The notes under the pieces are model-generated. The model did not search any database. It was not told the DNA's origin and was given only the letters and a program-made list of their open reading frames with translations. Shown piece after piece: positions 1 through 13,569 of a DNA stretch of 64,000 bases; the first letter of the stretch is position 1, and each line of letters starts with the position of its first letter. The stretch covers positions 25,836,783 through 25,900,782 of the forward strand of contig NC_054751.1 in the NCBI RefSeq assembly GCF_018143015.1, given 5' to 3'. This stretch comes from Lytechinus variegatus. Its lineage: Eukaryota; Echinodermata; Echinoidea; Temnopleuroida; Toxopneustidae. Position numbers and translations under genes: made by a program.

Positions 1-2693
1 TTTTTTCAAGATTAAAGATTCGTATTTATCCATTTCCACAGAAAATAATACAAGATAATTTCAATAGCATAACTAAAAAAATGAATAAAATTGTACAGAG
101 CTTAAATTATTATTTCATTTGTCGACAAAACAATTAGATTGTTGTGGCAACCTTGTAAAGGTGCGTCTGCGCAGTTAAGTCGATCATTTTTGTGTCCAGT
201 CTCGTGTGGGAAGAATACAGAGGGCTGTGTACCTTCAAAGTAAGACAGTGAAAGTCAGAACATGAAAATGACTGGAAAAATGAAGTAGTAAAGCTACATT
301 ATTAACTGATATAAAAACAAAAGAATATGTTAATCTATAAAGTTAATATTCATGCTATCACATGTACAAATGAAGGGACTGAAGTATGAAGGATGGTAAT
401 TAAGAAATGAAAATTGAATATTATCTAGAAATCTACGTTTCCTCCCAAAGTCATCCATCTAGAGATCATCGTAATATTCTAAACGCTCTTCTGTTGGGTT
501 TAACCCATAAAGAAAGAAAATTATATAATCTTTTCACTGAAAATCAATTCTTATTATGCTGAAATGACAATCCTTTTACTTTTAAAACTGGTACTCACGT
601 GTTTACTCTTTAAGAAATTGCATCGATACTAATTATCATTCAACTTATTAGATGGAGATAAATGTTTGTTTTCGAAAGATATAATTGATCGAGGAGGGGT
701 AAATCTAAGTTTTTACACCGTCGATAATATTGAAAGGGGATTGGTGGTGTATACCATGTATACTGGTTGTTTTATGAGTTTCGACAAGGCTATATCATGT
801 ATATTATATTCTTTGGCTCGACCTAACCATGATAACTCTGACGTGAGGGGAGAAACGGAAATTAAAACCAAGTGTCGTCTCGATGTTATCCTCTCTGTTC
901 ATTTCTCCTCCTTCTTCTTCCTCTTGACATTAGTTTTACTTTTTTGACAAAATTTCTCAAAAGTCGCGAGCGAGTAACGCGAGCAAGCGTTTTTTTTTCG
1001 TTGTGAACAAAAATACAATCTTGTTTGACATAATATTCAGAAATGTTATGCTTTGAACCGGGCACTGATCATTAAAAAAAAAACTTGGTTTAAGATCCGT
1101 CGGAATCAAATATCATCGTCAATACGAAGTGACGAAACTTTGATTCTTGATATTTTTTATAAATCATGCATGGTATTACTAATATGGGTATTCATATTCC
1201 AGGATAATGTCATGTTCAGGGTCCATTGCCACTGAAGCAGTTAAACGAGCAGAAATGTTTTTCCAGTGAGAGCGGGCTCCATAATATAGTGTAGAAACTA
1301 TACCTTAAGGTGATGAATAATGATTTGACTAAAGGTGACTCGATTGTGTCAAGGGGGTGATCAAAACACCGGCTTTCAAAAAATACGTGAAAATGGGGGT
1401 GATTTGGCAAAAATGATTCAGAATCATATTTTATGTAGTTATATTCATCCTATATGTCATAGATGCGGGTGTCCTGAATGTCATGAACAGGCCAGACTGC
1501 ACGTTTCCAATATAATGTAAGAGGCACATTTGATAGTTTTAAGAATAAAGTTAGATTGCCATCAAAAAGCAAATGATAATATAAACAAAAATTTTCGACT
1601 ATTACGTAATATGGATTCGAAACATTTTTGACTACATTAGAATATAGAATGAGAACATTTCTTTTTTTAACAGAAATTCGAAGCATATTTTATTTTCACA
1701 TTGTCAGTGTGACAGCGGGTAATAACTAAGCTAGTTTCTGCTTCTTTCGAACTATTAATTCGCACAACGAAATTATTTAGTATTGAAATAAAATCTTAAT
1801 ACACCATAGGGTATAGACATATTTCTACTTTGCAACTTCTACGGCTTCTACTGTTCTACTGATGTGGTATTTCGCACTTAAACTACAAATTTTAGGATAA
1901 CTGTATATGGATACATGGTCTATACTCTCTTCAAACTGTATGCTTTCTTGTATAAAAAAAAACGACTGTCGTAATGAGCCAGAATTTTGTAGGGACTATA
2001 AAATATGGCGCATCGTGAAAACTTTATTAACAGTTGCGAGCAAGCAAATATTTTGACATTTTTGGTTAATTTTGTCATAGGTTTTGACGTAATATTCAGA
2101 TCTAATATTATATTTCACCCTTTTCGCTATTTTTCATGTTCGTGAATTTTTCTAATTTCGTTTATATTCTCTTTTTATTTATTTATTTTTTGGGGCGTGG
2201 GGCCCCGAACCCCCAATCTGTACGCCACTGATAAAAACTATTGGTCGCATTTCAAATCTCGGGTCATATAGGCCTATTTATTGGACTTGCTTTCCATTTT
2301 GCCCTCTCGCAATTTTCCAGTTGTCCTTGTCCCCTTTCCTCAATAATCGATGTTTTATTGGGTGATAGTTTAACGTCCACCTTGACGTTTCGGGTTTAAT
2401 GTGACGTATGACACATAATCTGCGCAGTGACCTTGCGCATAACGACAGCCAAAGACCTTGCCAACTCATCAGGACGCAGGTTCACTACACGAGTTCACTT
2501 CCCTTTGACCTGCCCCTCCGATCATACTCTTATGAACTGAAACTTGAAGATTGTTTGATCTAAAATCGGACTTTCAAATGTCATTAGTGTCAAGTTTTAT
2601 GACATGGTCACCTCCTATATCTTAACCTAACACAGTTGCCTCTCTATTATTGTTATATTTTTGTCACGGAGACTGTCTGACCTTCTTCAAACC

Positions 2694-2866
2694 TAGATTA
2701 ATTAATCAAATTTTTTATTCATTAATTTATTTAGTCATTCATTAATTTATTCATTTATTTATTCATCTATTTATTTATTTATCTATTTTGGTATTCATTC
2801 ATCTATTCAAAAATATGTTTATTAACTCATTCAGTCATTGATTCTTCTCATTATTTATTCATCCAT
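2694..2866. repeat. ATTT/ATTC simple repeat
   Basis: An imperfect tetranucleotide tract built of ATTT, ATTC and ATCT units. Confidence 0.8.
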
Positions 2867-5800
2867 TTTTTTTAATGATTAGATATTAAGCTAACCATAT
2901 ATTGATTTATATTTCAATTTATGACATTTACATATCTTTCTATTCAGCCTACAATAAAGCAAATGGTAAATACAGGATGGTTTCGGAAAGTAATCGAAAT
3001 TTAGCAAGTTTGGTGATCAAATGTATACATGATATGGGCATACATCCGTATCGCGTATTTTGATCATGAAATAACATAAGTACCCCCGAAAAGGGGGCAT
3101 TTCCTCGCTCGATCGCATTATTCAAAGCATGGTGATTTGGACTCAGACACCGGTATGCAATATGAAGCGAAATAGGGTAACATTCGGCAATAAATACCAT
3201 TTTTATCCACCTGATAACCGATTGCTACTTGCTTTTTAAGTCCCCCCCCCCCCACCCTGCTCTCCACCACCTTAAATTTCTGCTCTATAACCGCGAAATA
3301 TGAAACCTTATGGGTATATAAACAAAATGAAAATAATCCTGTATTTGGAAGAAAACTCCCCCCCCTATATACCCTCCTGGCTGTTTATGATACCTCTTCC
3401 ATTATCAGTTAGGCATACTGCTTTCATACTAAAGCCTTCTCTCATAGACAGACAATAAAAGGGAAATTAGCCGAAACGAAGTTGTTTTGGGTGTTTTCAC
3501 AAAATAAAAGGCAATTGTTATAAGGGGGGATTTTAGTATACCCTCCCTTAAAATCCAACCCCTTGAACGGTATAGAGTATAGTGGTACCAGCCCCTCTCG
3601 AGATTTCCGCCCGGATCACCGGGGAATCAAGAGCGCCGAGATGCGGCCAATTTCCGGACTCATCCCCGCGAGGGGGTTTTCGAAGGGATGGTAAACCTTA
3701 TAGAGCATGTATAGAGAGGATGTTATAGAGGGGCCTTTGCACGGATTTTCCACACTCGATGGGCGCCAACAGTTCCTTGAGCTTTTACACTAATACCAGT
3801 GGAGGATGAAAGCAAAGAGGAGAGGAGGAGGATGGGGGAGGGATTAGATGCTTCTTCCGAGTTCAAGTTCGTCGTCAAATTAGCGGCGCTTCGAGGCCTG
3901 AGAGAGAGTGAGCATCTTCTCCTCGTCATGTATTTCCTCCATGAAATATCGAGGGAATCTCGCCACGATCGCGAGAAAACGAGCAAATGGAGTGAGCTTT
4001 AGAGGAGAGATATACTTGTTTTGTTTTTCTTGAGGGATTGTTTTCGAATATTTGATTTCTTTAAACTTGGTTCCGATTCTTGAGGCTCTCGGTCCCATAT
4101 AGACGGAGGACCGACAGTTAGCCAGTGATCATGTCTGGTATTAATATCATCAAAATGAGTCACGCGTGATGCACAACAAAGGGAGTTTGTTGGAATCACG
4201 GGGATTATTATATTTTCATTTACAATCCCAACGAAATTATGTCTTTGAATCATCAGAGAGAGAGAGGGGGGGGGGGGCGGGTGGGTAAGAATGAATGGAA
4301 TGGAAAGGTAAGGTATAATACAGAGAGGGGAAACAGTGGGATAAGATTTTTTTATCATTACTGACTGGGGACGGAGGAGGCCAAAACGAGACGAAAAATA
4401 TAAACATGATAAACATAAAGATTATTTTTTTAACAGGATAAAAATGAATTCAAAAGACAAATTTTAATTTTGGTAGAGGGAATAATTGAAATGTGCTTCA
4501 TTGTTTCCCTTCATAATGACTTTCCATGCATTCTCACTGTACTGGCTTTAAAATATTTGTCGTCCTGCACAATTTTCTTACTACCTGTTAAAACAATCAG
4601 AAAGAAAAAAGTCTCCCTTTTAATCAATAAACTCATGGATGGTTACGAATTTGCCCGTAGGTATTAGCCATTCCCGAAGTCCCACTTCGGGAGTTGTGAG
4701 AGGAAAAAGTTGTCCCGCGGGACAAGTCGAAGTGCATGGGTATATTCAACGACATTGCTTGGCCGTAAGCATGGTAAGTACGTCCATGGGGCGATTCGTT
4801 TGAAAATGGAAATGCTATTTTAGCATTGATTTTTTTTATAAGTTGATTAATTACTTTGGCGGCGTAGCTAGTGAATTGTGTGGAACAAAATGGATTACTT
4901 TCGGAATTGATTTGAAGGTATTTGAAGACGCAAGAAAAAATCTGAGAGTGAATGAAGTGACGTAGGCTACCCCCCAAAAAAAAAAAAAATAAATAATGAT
5001 AATTGAAACTGCATTCGCTTTATAAATCGTTTGACTACACTGCTTATTCAAATACAATGTTTTATCGAAATCCTTTTGATTATTAGTTGTTTATTACCAT
5101 GTAAAACTCATGATGACAGAATACTTCTGTCGATTTTTCTTTTCGCTCGCTCCGCAATATGTTTAGGAATATGACATCCTCTCCAAAGTCAGCCGCCTCA
5201 ATTTTTGTCTGCTTGAAATTAGAATTAGCATATATTATATAGACAATAACCAGAGGGTTCGATTTTTTTCACAAGTTGCGCAGTTTTTAATCAGTTAAAT
5301 GACATATATTTTGAAATATTATACTTTCTATAATATGTCATGAGAGTTAAAGGTATTGTTTAACTTTGTGAGCAGCCGATTTAAAAAATTCTCAAACCAA
5401 GATGAAACATGTGTAAAAGTGCATGTATTAGAACTAATAAACCCTGAAAACAACCATTATTGAGAATGAAAAGCTAAAACTACAAGGCAAACCCCGATTT
5501 TGTAAATAGGCGTCTTATAGACGCCTAAATAGTACACATAAGTGTATGGGATGAAATTAAGATGGTGTTTCCGGTCACTTTCTATTTCAATTTTTGATGC
5601 ACTAAATAATTATTTTCGAACGCATTTTTTCTGGGCTACATTTTTGTAACATATCACAGACACAGGTGACAAGTGTGACCTTCTAGCCGGCTTCTAGCTC
5701 AGATTTTTTAAAAGTCAAACCAATGTTAATCGAAAAAATCAAACCACATATTAAAAAGCCCATTTTACGATATTCAACAAAGAAGGTAACGTTCGCACTT

Positions 5801-7841
5801 TATTAATATCGATTTATTTTCAAGAGGGTATGTTAAAATCAGTTAAACCGATTTCCGTTTATATCACGAGTCTAAATTTTAAAAGAAAGACTTCTTAATT
5901 TGTATAATGTGAGCTAAATCTAATCTGATTTGTATTTTGTACCCTAAGGTAGAAAAATATGAACCTTCAATTATTTTTTTTTTATTTTGAATTTTGCTAT
6001 CCATTCAATATAAAACTGGATTTGTGGGGAACCGTCATTTCATGCGAAATCCGCATTTCACCTTTAATGAATAATTTTTTATGAAGAAGTTTAGCCATCA
6101 ATAAATGACAATAGTGTTATTCAGATGTAATCTCGCACTTTCAAAACTTCACAGGAGTATCAAACAAAAACCTTGAACAAAGCAATGGAATTTAACAAGG
6201 TTTCAAGAATCGCCCGACCCAATGGGGGAGTTAAGATTTGGACACTTTCATTACATCGAAAGATGGCGTACTTTCTATATTCAGATCATGAGACTCCCAA
6301 GATTCGTGAAGAACACACACACAAATTTTTTTTTGTTCTAATACCACGATATTGTAGTACAAAGCAATAAAGATTCAATAATGAAGCAGCATTATATTTC
6401 TTCTTAACATCATTGAAAATGAATCGTTCGTATGTAAGTCATCCAGACGATCTTCATAAGATGTAAAACACCCAGAACATTTTAATTCAGGACATCTTTT
6501 AATCGGAATTGTTGTTCCAAGTTTTATGGCTCTGTAAAGTCTTGAACGCATATTTAATTTTTCTTTTATTTCCAAATGAAGAGCAATGTTAAACAGTATT
6601 CAATGAATAGGAAGCAAACAAATATTAAAAGCGCCGATCCTAACACATGGGGGCAGAAATCTAGAGAGAGATTTATGTTAACTTCACTTTGATTCGTATT
6701 CGTTTTCAATCGAACGCTCTTTCTGCGATCGTTACTGAGATAATTATTTCTAATTCACAGCACGGGGGCTCCATTTTACAACCCAAAGTGACGGTGGAAA
6801 AACAGGCCTGTGTGTTTAAGAAAAGCAAACTGTTTCACCTCTTTGGCAGCTGGCAAGCTTCCGCCATTTTCCATTTTACCATGCAGCACCCATTACGCGT
6901 CGCCGAACCGCCAAAATAATCTCCACCGTCACTCTCGAGCTTACTCAGTGCGATTGCCCAACAAGAAGGGCGAATAAACCCTGTTTGACAATTACCCCTC
7001 TCCCCCATCCCCACACATACTAACAGAATTTGATCGAACCCCCTACGGATTTCGTTAACATATCCCGTCGATGGCTGTTGACATCAAATTGATCCTAAAT
7101 TCATTTCAGCGAGTGAATTAAAACTATAAGCTTTTACCCGTTTCTTTTCCCTTATCTTATGCGTGCGCGCAGGCCCGGTAGGAATTCTGCTTTTCTTTCC
7201 GTCACTAACAAAAAAGAAAAAAAAAGAGGGAAGAAAAGATAAATAGACGAGCTCCTCCCTCCGCGGTTTGGTCGAAGAATCCCCATAGTCCGCCTAATGG
7301 ATTAAGTTTCCCCTCCTAAGAAAATACAAGACACAGACGAATAAATAAAGCGTAAGGCAGAATATTGGGTAGAAATAACGCCAAATTTTCGCTAATTTCT
7401 CCGCGATCGAATCCCTCGCGCCCTTCCATCACACTTTTCTCCCACCATCGATAATGATTTTAACCACGTAATCTTGTCAAAATCTTTTCTTTCTATTTTA
7501 TCTAACAATTGATCCCCTCTCTCTCTCCCTCTCCCCCAAAACTCTCTCTTGACGTTGTCGACATTTCAATCTTGAATTGTCCTGCGCTTACCTTTTAGGT
7601 GTTATGTTTTCCTGTTGTTAGTACTTGTGTAATTTTGATGGGAGTGATATAGTGATGGTTATAGCATGATAGGTTGACGTGAATACACTTACAAATTGAG
7701 AGCTTCACTCAAGATTTAGAGGTGCTGGCTGGCTGCAGATGTGTTTAGGTCTCTTGGTATTAGGCAACAAACGTGTTTTTCTTTACAGCCCTTAGCTGTT
7801 AACATGCTCATATATAGATCTAGCTTCTCTTTTGGTTGTTA

Positions 7842-7868
7842 CCCCCCCCCCACACACACACACACACA
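7842..7868. repeat. C-run followed by CA microsatellite
   Basis: A run of C leads into about nine CA dinucleotides. Confidence 0.85.
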
Positions 7869-9149
7869 TATTATTTTCATTTATTTATGTATATATATTT
7901 TTTCATTTCTAATTGAATATATTTCTAGTGATATTTAAATAAGGTGAAAAATACAGAGAGAAAAAGATAAGGACATAAGGCTGGATAAAAGATAAGGAAA
8001 AGAGTGACAGATCGAGAGAGACCGGCAAGAAGAATGAATATATAGATGAATTCTATTTTAACACGGTAACAAAAATCTAGACGGATTCATAGTCTTATTG
8101 TCATTGTAGCTGCAGTCATGAACAGAAGAAGTAAAAGGGCGCCTGGCATACATAAATCTCTAGTCTTCGGAATTATAATTGTACAAAGTAGCAAGTAACA
8201 GTGGATCGAATTTATGTAGAACAATCAAAACCATAAAATCTTATTCAAATTTTGAAATCATCCTTAGTAAATTATTTTTAAGAGGGATAAACATTTATTT
8301 TTTAAAATTTTGTTTATCTATGATTGTTGAGATGCATTGTCATATGCTTGAAGAAGTTCCTTTTATCGGAAAATGGTAAATCTCCCATTATCATGTGGAA
8401 TGAATAAGTAAATAAAAACAAACTTCGATAGAAAAAAATGAATTACTGAATAGTTAGGATATTTTCATGAGTTGGTGAAACCTTATATTCATTTTGCTAT
8501 CTACGGTAGACGAAAAAAAAGAAAGACATGCATATTTATAAGTATAAGATTTAGTAAAAATATGAATACATCTGGATTCTCATTTCAGTGGATTCAGCCA
8601 TGACTTGTTTTAAATAATCAAATGAATATAACCAAGCAGGTCTTCCTAAATGGATTATAGTAAGAAGAACTGAAATACTTATTAAGAAATGATGTGGAAA
8701 GCACTCATGGTAAAAGGGAAAAATGATTACATTTCATTGGAACCCTTTATTTTATCATGGTTATCATTACAAGATTAATGGAGATTATATGGAATAACAA
8801 ATAATGTTATACAATAGCCTGCGTTTACTGACTATATCCTAACGGGTTTAGTGGAAAGATTTTGGGGGCGTTTTCTGGGTCGCCTTTACGCCACCCGTGT
8901 CGTGTACAACACATACTTCAGTGGTGGGGAGGGATGAGGATGATGTGTAAGAAAAAGAAGAAAGAGAGAGAGGGAGAGAGAAAAGAGCATCGAAGCGGGT
9001 CCCTTAGCGACCCCACTTCACTCTCTCCGATGTGCATCGATATGAGAAGTGATGAGCAGATTGTCTTTCACGCTCGCTGCCATCTCGAGTAGTGAGCAGC
9101 CCTTTTACCCTGCAATGCCCAAAGGAGGCTGGTTACGCCCGCTAAAGCA

Positions 9150-9420
9150 TCGCACTTCCTCGTGCAATATACTCCCTCTTCTCTTATCATATCCTTCGTT
9201 CTCTTCCCCTCTCTCCATCTCTCACTCCCTCTCCTCCATCCCCTTCTCTCCCCTACCTTCTTTCTCATAGAAAATCTCCAAGAGATCTCATCTATATTCT
9301 CCTAGTTTTACACAGTTTTACATGTATTCTGCCCCTCTCTACCCCTTTCTCTCTCCCTCTCTCTCTTTTCTCTCTCTCTGGCTATCTGTTTCTCCCACTA
9401 CATCCAATCTTCTTATCCAA
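9150..9420. repeat. Pyrimidine-rich CT/CCT tract
   Basis: Strong C/T strand asymmetry with repeated CTCTCC and CTCTCT blocks. Confidence 0.6.
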
Positions 9421-9659
9421 GTTTACACAAGCATCCATTCCTCTCCAATAACCCCTTCCAAGTACCTTTGTATTACCCTAAAACACTCCCTGGATTGCCC
9501 CCCTCACATTCTTACTGGCCTTGATCAATAAAGGACCTTCCTTTCCCTCGAGTACTTCACCCACTATCATCTCCATCATTTCCATCTCCACCACTATTCC
9601 ATTCATCATCAGAAAAAAAAACTTCAAAATGACGTCATCATTATATTGCTGTTTTATTG

Positions 9660-9860
9660 TCTGAGGAGCGTTGTGGTCGTGTAGTCCCCGGACATGCCGG
9701 ACATTAAACAACAGAGGGTCTAGGGTTCGAATCCCGTGCAGCCACGGCGTCATGTCCTTCAGCAAGAAACTGATCCCTTTTCCCTCTCGTTTCGTACTGT
9801 CAGGGATGCCCACTCGAATAAAGTCTCATCCTCAATGCATTACTTTAATCTCATTATAGG
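9660..9860 (+). mobile_element. tRNA-derived SINE-like element
   Basis: The head carries an A-box-like TGGTCGTGTAGT and a perfect B box, GGTTCGAATCC, at about 9725-9735, with GTGG/CCAC able to pair as an acceptor-stem remnant. The body reads CCTTCAGCAAGAAACTGATC, a segment shared with other SINE-like copies in the window (56660). Stem mismatches make a functional tRNA unlikely. Confidence 0.6.
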
Positions 9861-11748
9861 CCTATAATACTTGGTGTCCGGAGCTGCAATTTTTTTTCTT
9901 TTTCTTATCTTTATTACTATTTTTTCTTTACTTATAATGATATTGAATTAGTTATAGACATGAAATTGAAACAAAATAAGCAACTTCACCTAGTGCCGTA
10001 ATCATAAGCAGCTATTTTGTGAGATTTTTCTCTCTTTTTTAATTTATTTGGTCTAGTTAGAGGGGGATGGGGGCTAGACGGAAGTTCTCCCATAGGCTTA
10101 CGTACGGTATCTTAAATCAACTAACGTGTTCAGTGCATCTTTCATTTTAAGAAGGACGGATCAGTTTTATGTGTTAACGAGCTCCTTTGCTTTCTTTAAA
10201 GTACCCATTCTCATTTCAGATAGTTGCCCTACTATACTTTGCTCTCTTCATGCTTCATTTCGCTTTTCTTTATTTAGCATTCTGTTGCCTTCCGGGCCGC
10301 AGCCCATCTTTTATTTGAATAATCCCTTTCAAAAATGTGTTTATTGCCCCCATTTTAATACAGTTGTAGTAAAATTCCTTTTCTGCATTCTGCCCCCCCC
10401 CCCTCGCCTCCGATCAAGTTCCCCATTTGAATATACCTTTATTTACTTTTGATAGAATTTATATAATGATATTAACTTTAGATAAACTCTAAATACATTG
10501 TAAAAACTTCTGAAAATTGGATTTTTCTCCCAATAGGAAAACCCCTGCCAATAGCACACAGTAGGTTACTACATGTATGATTTATAATTATTACTTCTTG
10601 TTTGTTTATTTCCCCTATATCAGCCCATTGTTTCTTTTTCTCTCTTTTTTCAAAATTGTATTTCAATATTATTTGTTGTTCACTCTTTATGGATGTCTTA
10701 TATTTATTTGTATTTAATTGTATCATGGTGGTGCCTCACCCACAAGTTATTTAAATGAAAACCCCCAGGGGCTCCCAATCCCATGTTTGCATCTAATTTG
10801 TATATACCTGTATTTTTATGATTGATTGATTGAAATCAATTTTGAATTGAATTGAATTGATAGATGTCCCTTTCCTTTTCCACAAACAGTTTTGTTCTCA
10901 AATTTTCAATTTGTTAATGTAAGGCAATTGCAGCAAGTGCCATTTCTTTTCTGCAGGGCCGTCGGAGCTGGGGGAAGGGGGCACCCCTCCCCCAATTTCC
11001 ATTAGAAATATCTGCATTTTTCAAAATGAAATATGCCCTTTGTGGGTAACGTTTTTTTTTCATCTGCGCATTCTGAACTGCCGAAGTTGAATGGCTTTTA
11101 TGTGTTATGTATTTCGTATTGTGAAACATTTCCATTCCTTTTTTTCCATTTATTTTAATCTTTTTTTGCTACTGAAGGGGCATTACACATATTGGGGGAT
11201 TCTATTCAAGAGAAAAGCTCTTAAGCGTTTAATGGAAATTTTAAAACGTATGCGTTTTGTTTCTTATATAGTGTCGTGTATGACATGTGTGCTACTTTTT
11301 GTTATTTTCTGTTTTAAGAGAGTGCCCTTTCCCGGGCCCCTTTCAATAAAAGAAATGCCCCCTTTCCATTGCACCCCCACTTCTAACTTCGATCTTCCTT
11401 CCCTATATTTCATTTAGGTCTATTTAACACCAATGCCCTTTCTTTTAGGCCCATCACATACGCCGACGATGCAAAATTGCGAATCCTGAATTAATAAATG
11501 TTAATCACAAGTTCAGTGCAAATAAACCTTCAATATTTCATTGTTTCCATGGCCGTAGGGAGAAATTTTATCCTGGATGGGGGAGGGGACAAGATGCATG
11601 AAAATTTTGTAGAAACTCAAAAGCGAGGTATCAAGGCGACCAAGCATGTCTTAAGGGTACATTTGCATTTTCTAGAGTGAAATTGATTTTTTGGGGGTGT
11701 GTTTTCAAAATTGGGAGGAGGCAACTTCCCACTGTCCCCTATGGTGAG
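9861..11748. other. Gene-free stretch with LINE 3'-end-like debris
   Basis: At about 10740-10862 the sequence AACCCCCAGGGGCTCCCAAT is followed by ATTGATTGATTGAA and GAATTGAATTGAATTG tail units, as in CR1/L2-like LINE 3' ends. No reverse transcriptase reading frame is left. The rest is unremarkable. Confidence 0.35.
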
Positions 11749-13569
11749 CATAGGCGGATCCAGAAGGGGGTCGAGGGGCCCGCCACCCCCCTATTGGTGG
11801 AGCAAAAAAAATAAAAATAAAGGAAAGAAAGAAAAAAGGAGGGAAAAGAGAGGAGAAAAAAGAAAAGGAGGAAGACGAGTGAATAAAATAAGATAAGGGG
11901 AATAAGACTTGGAAAATATAAAGAATCTTTCATGTCACTGCATAAAATTTTCGCTCGCGCTTCGCGCTCGCATTGACTGTTAGGTGATTTACATATCTTG
12001 TTCAATATGGAGCTTAATGTATCAATTTTGAAAGTCAATATACAAAGCATATTTCACCTCGGAAATCGAACTTTCATTATTTTGTTTGATTTACAAATTG
12101 ATTTTTAAAAGTACTCTGTAAAAATGTCAGTTTCATGGTCTGAATATTAATTTTCTGCTCGGCGCGCTGTGCGCTTGCAAATTTATCAGGTACCTATTAT
12201 TTTATTTTATTCCATAAATTTTTCTAAATATCCTTTTTCAGGTCTGATTGTCAAACTTATCGGCTATAGCGCTGTAAGCTCGCATTTTGATTGGCGATGT
12301 CTAAATGGTGATTATACAACAAAAAACTTAAAATCCCCATCGCATGACAGTTTATCAAAAATTTTGGCTCGCGATTTGCGCTCGCATTAATTGTTAAACA
12401 CATGATAACTCATGCATCCTATTCATAATTACAAAAGGGATTGAAATATCCAAATTTCAGGCCATTATAATCAAATTTCGCGCCCTTATTAGGCATATTA
12501 GATTAATAAATAAGATATTATTTCAAAAATCAAACTGTCCCTTTTGTTTCATCTTGCGCTTACCAAGAGGAATATGAAGAAAGTCATCATTTTCATGTGA
12601 TGACATGTCCTAAGGATGTGCCGGTCCTATATGTCAAAACTACGAAAAACATCAGCTCTTTATAAGTGCGATCCATATCCACCTCACAATTGTCCTACAA
12701 AGTGCATGAAATATAGAGCTGAAATTGACCCTTTTTTCCAGATCGGAATATAAAATATTTAAGCTCGCGCTTCGTGCTCGCTTTATTGATTTTCATGATA
12801 AAAGGTGTATTTAGAATGCTTAGATTCTAGATCTAAATCTGAAACACGCGCGCACATTTTTATTCAGATATGCAACTTGTTCTCTATTTATATCATTATC
12901 CAGTTTCAGATCACAATATCAAAAATTTTCTGCTCGTGCTTTGTGCTCGCATTATTAATGTAGGAAGATCCCCTATTGCTCATCCTCTTCATGATTTACA
13001 AAACATGAATAGAGTGTCCCGTTTTTAGATCTAAATCTCGATTTTTTTCCGGTCGCGCTTCGCACTTGCATCAATCCTGTTCATGATTAAAAAATTGATC
13101 AAAATTTTTCATTTTTTATGAAGAAAAGTATAAAAAAAAAAATCAACTCGCGCTTCGCTCGCATTATTTGATTGTTGAAATATGTAACTTTTTATGGCTA
13201 AGTGCAAGAAGTCCTCCTTCTGAAGTACCTTTTTGATCAGTTCAAAACGTGTATAAAAAAATTCGGCTCGCGCTTCGTGTTCGTAGTAATTATTTAGTTG
13301 CATATACACATCTTTTTCACGATAACAAATATCGCCGAGAATGTTCAAATTTTAGGACAAATTTCATAAAATAAAATAATTAGCTCGCGCTTCGCGCTCG
13401 CATTATATAAATAAGGATTATATTATATTTTTATGTTGATTTATAAGAATAAAGCTAAGAAGTGACTATTAGGACTACCCCTTCAATCTAACAAACAAAA
13501 TTTATCTTCGAGCGGCCGATCGGGAAAAAATCCGGGTCCCCCTATTGGCGAAGGCAGGATCCGCCCCTG
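11749..13569. mobile_element. Transposon-like unit with 'GGCGGATCC' terminal inverted repeats and internal CGCG palindromes (copy 1)
   Basis: The left end CATAGGCGGATCCAG and the right end GGATCCGCCCCTG are inverted partners. The interior repeats a palindromic motif close to GCTCGCGCTTCGCGCTCGC at about 11953, 12158, 12367, 12762, 12930, 13053, 13145, 13265 and 13382, separated by AT-rich spacers. No transposase frame was seen, so it is non-autonomous. A second copy with the same interior lies at 45640-49441. The flanks GGTGAG/GGTTAG could be an eroded target duplication. Confidence 0.7.

Larger units (their letters stand above)
1..9650. other. Gene-free AT-rich stretch
   Basis: I see no exon chain, RNA gene or clear transposon with both ends. 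Short open frames here lack domains and splice context. There are local CpG-richer patches at about 3590-3720 and 7140-7430, a hairpin at 4675-4690 (CCCGAAGT/ACTTCGGG), and a transposon-end-like GTACGCCACTG at about 2220. Confidence 0.5.

Noticed and set aside
666..947. 93-residue plus-strand frame
   Set aside because: Low-complexity C-terminus, no domain, no splice context.
9668..9755. Functional tRNA gene
   Set aside because: The B box is good but the T and acceptor stems have mismatches and a SINE-type body follows.
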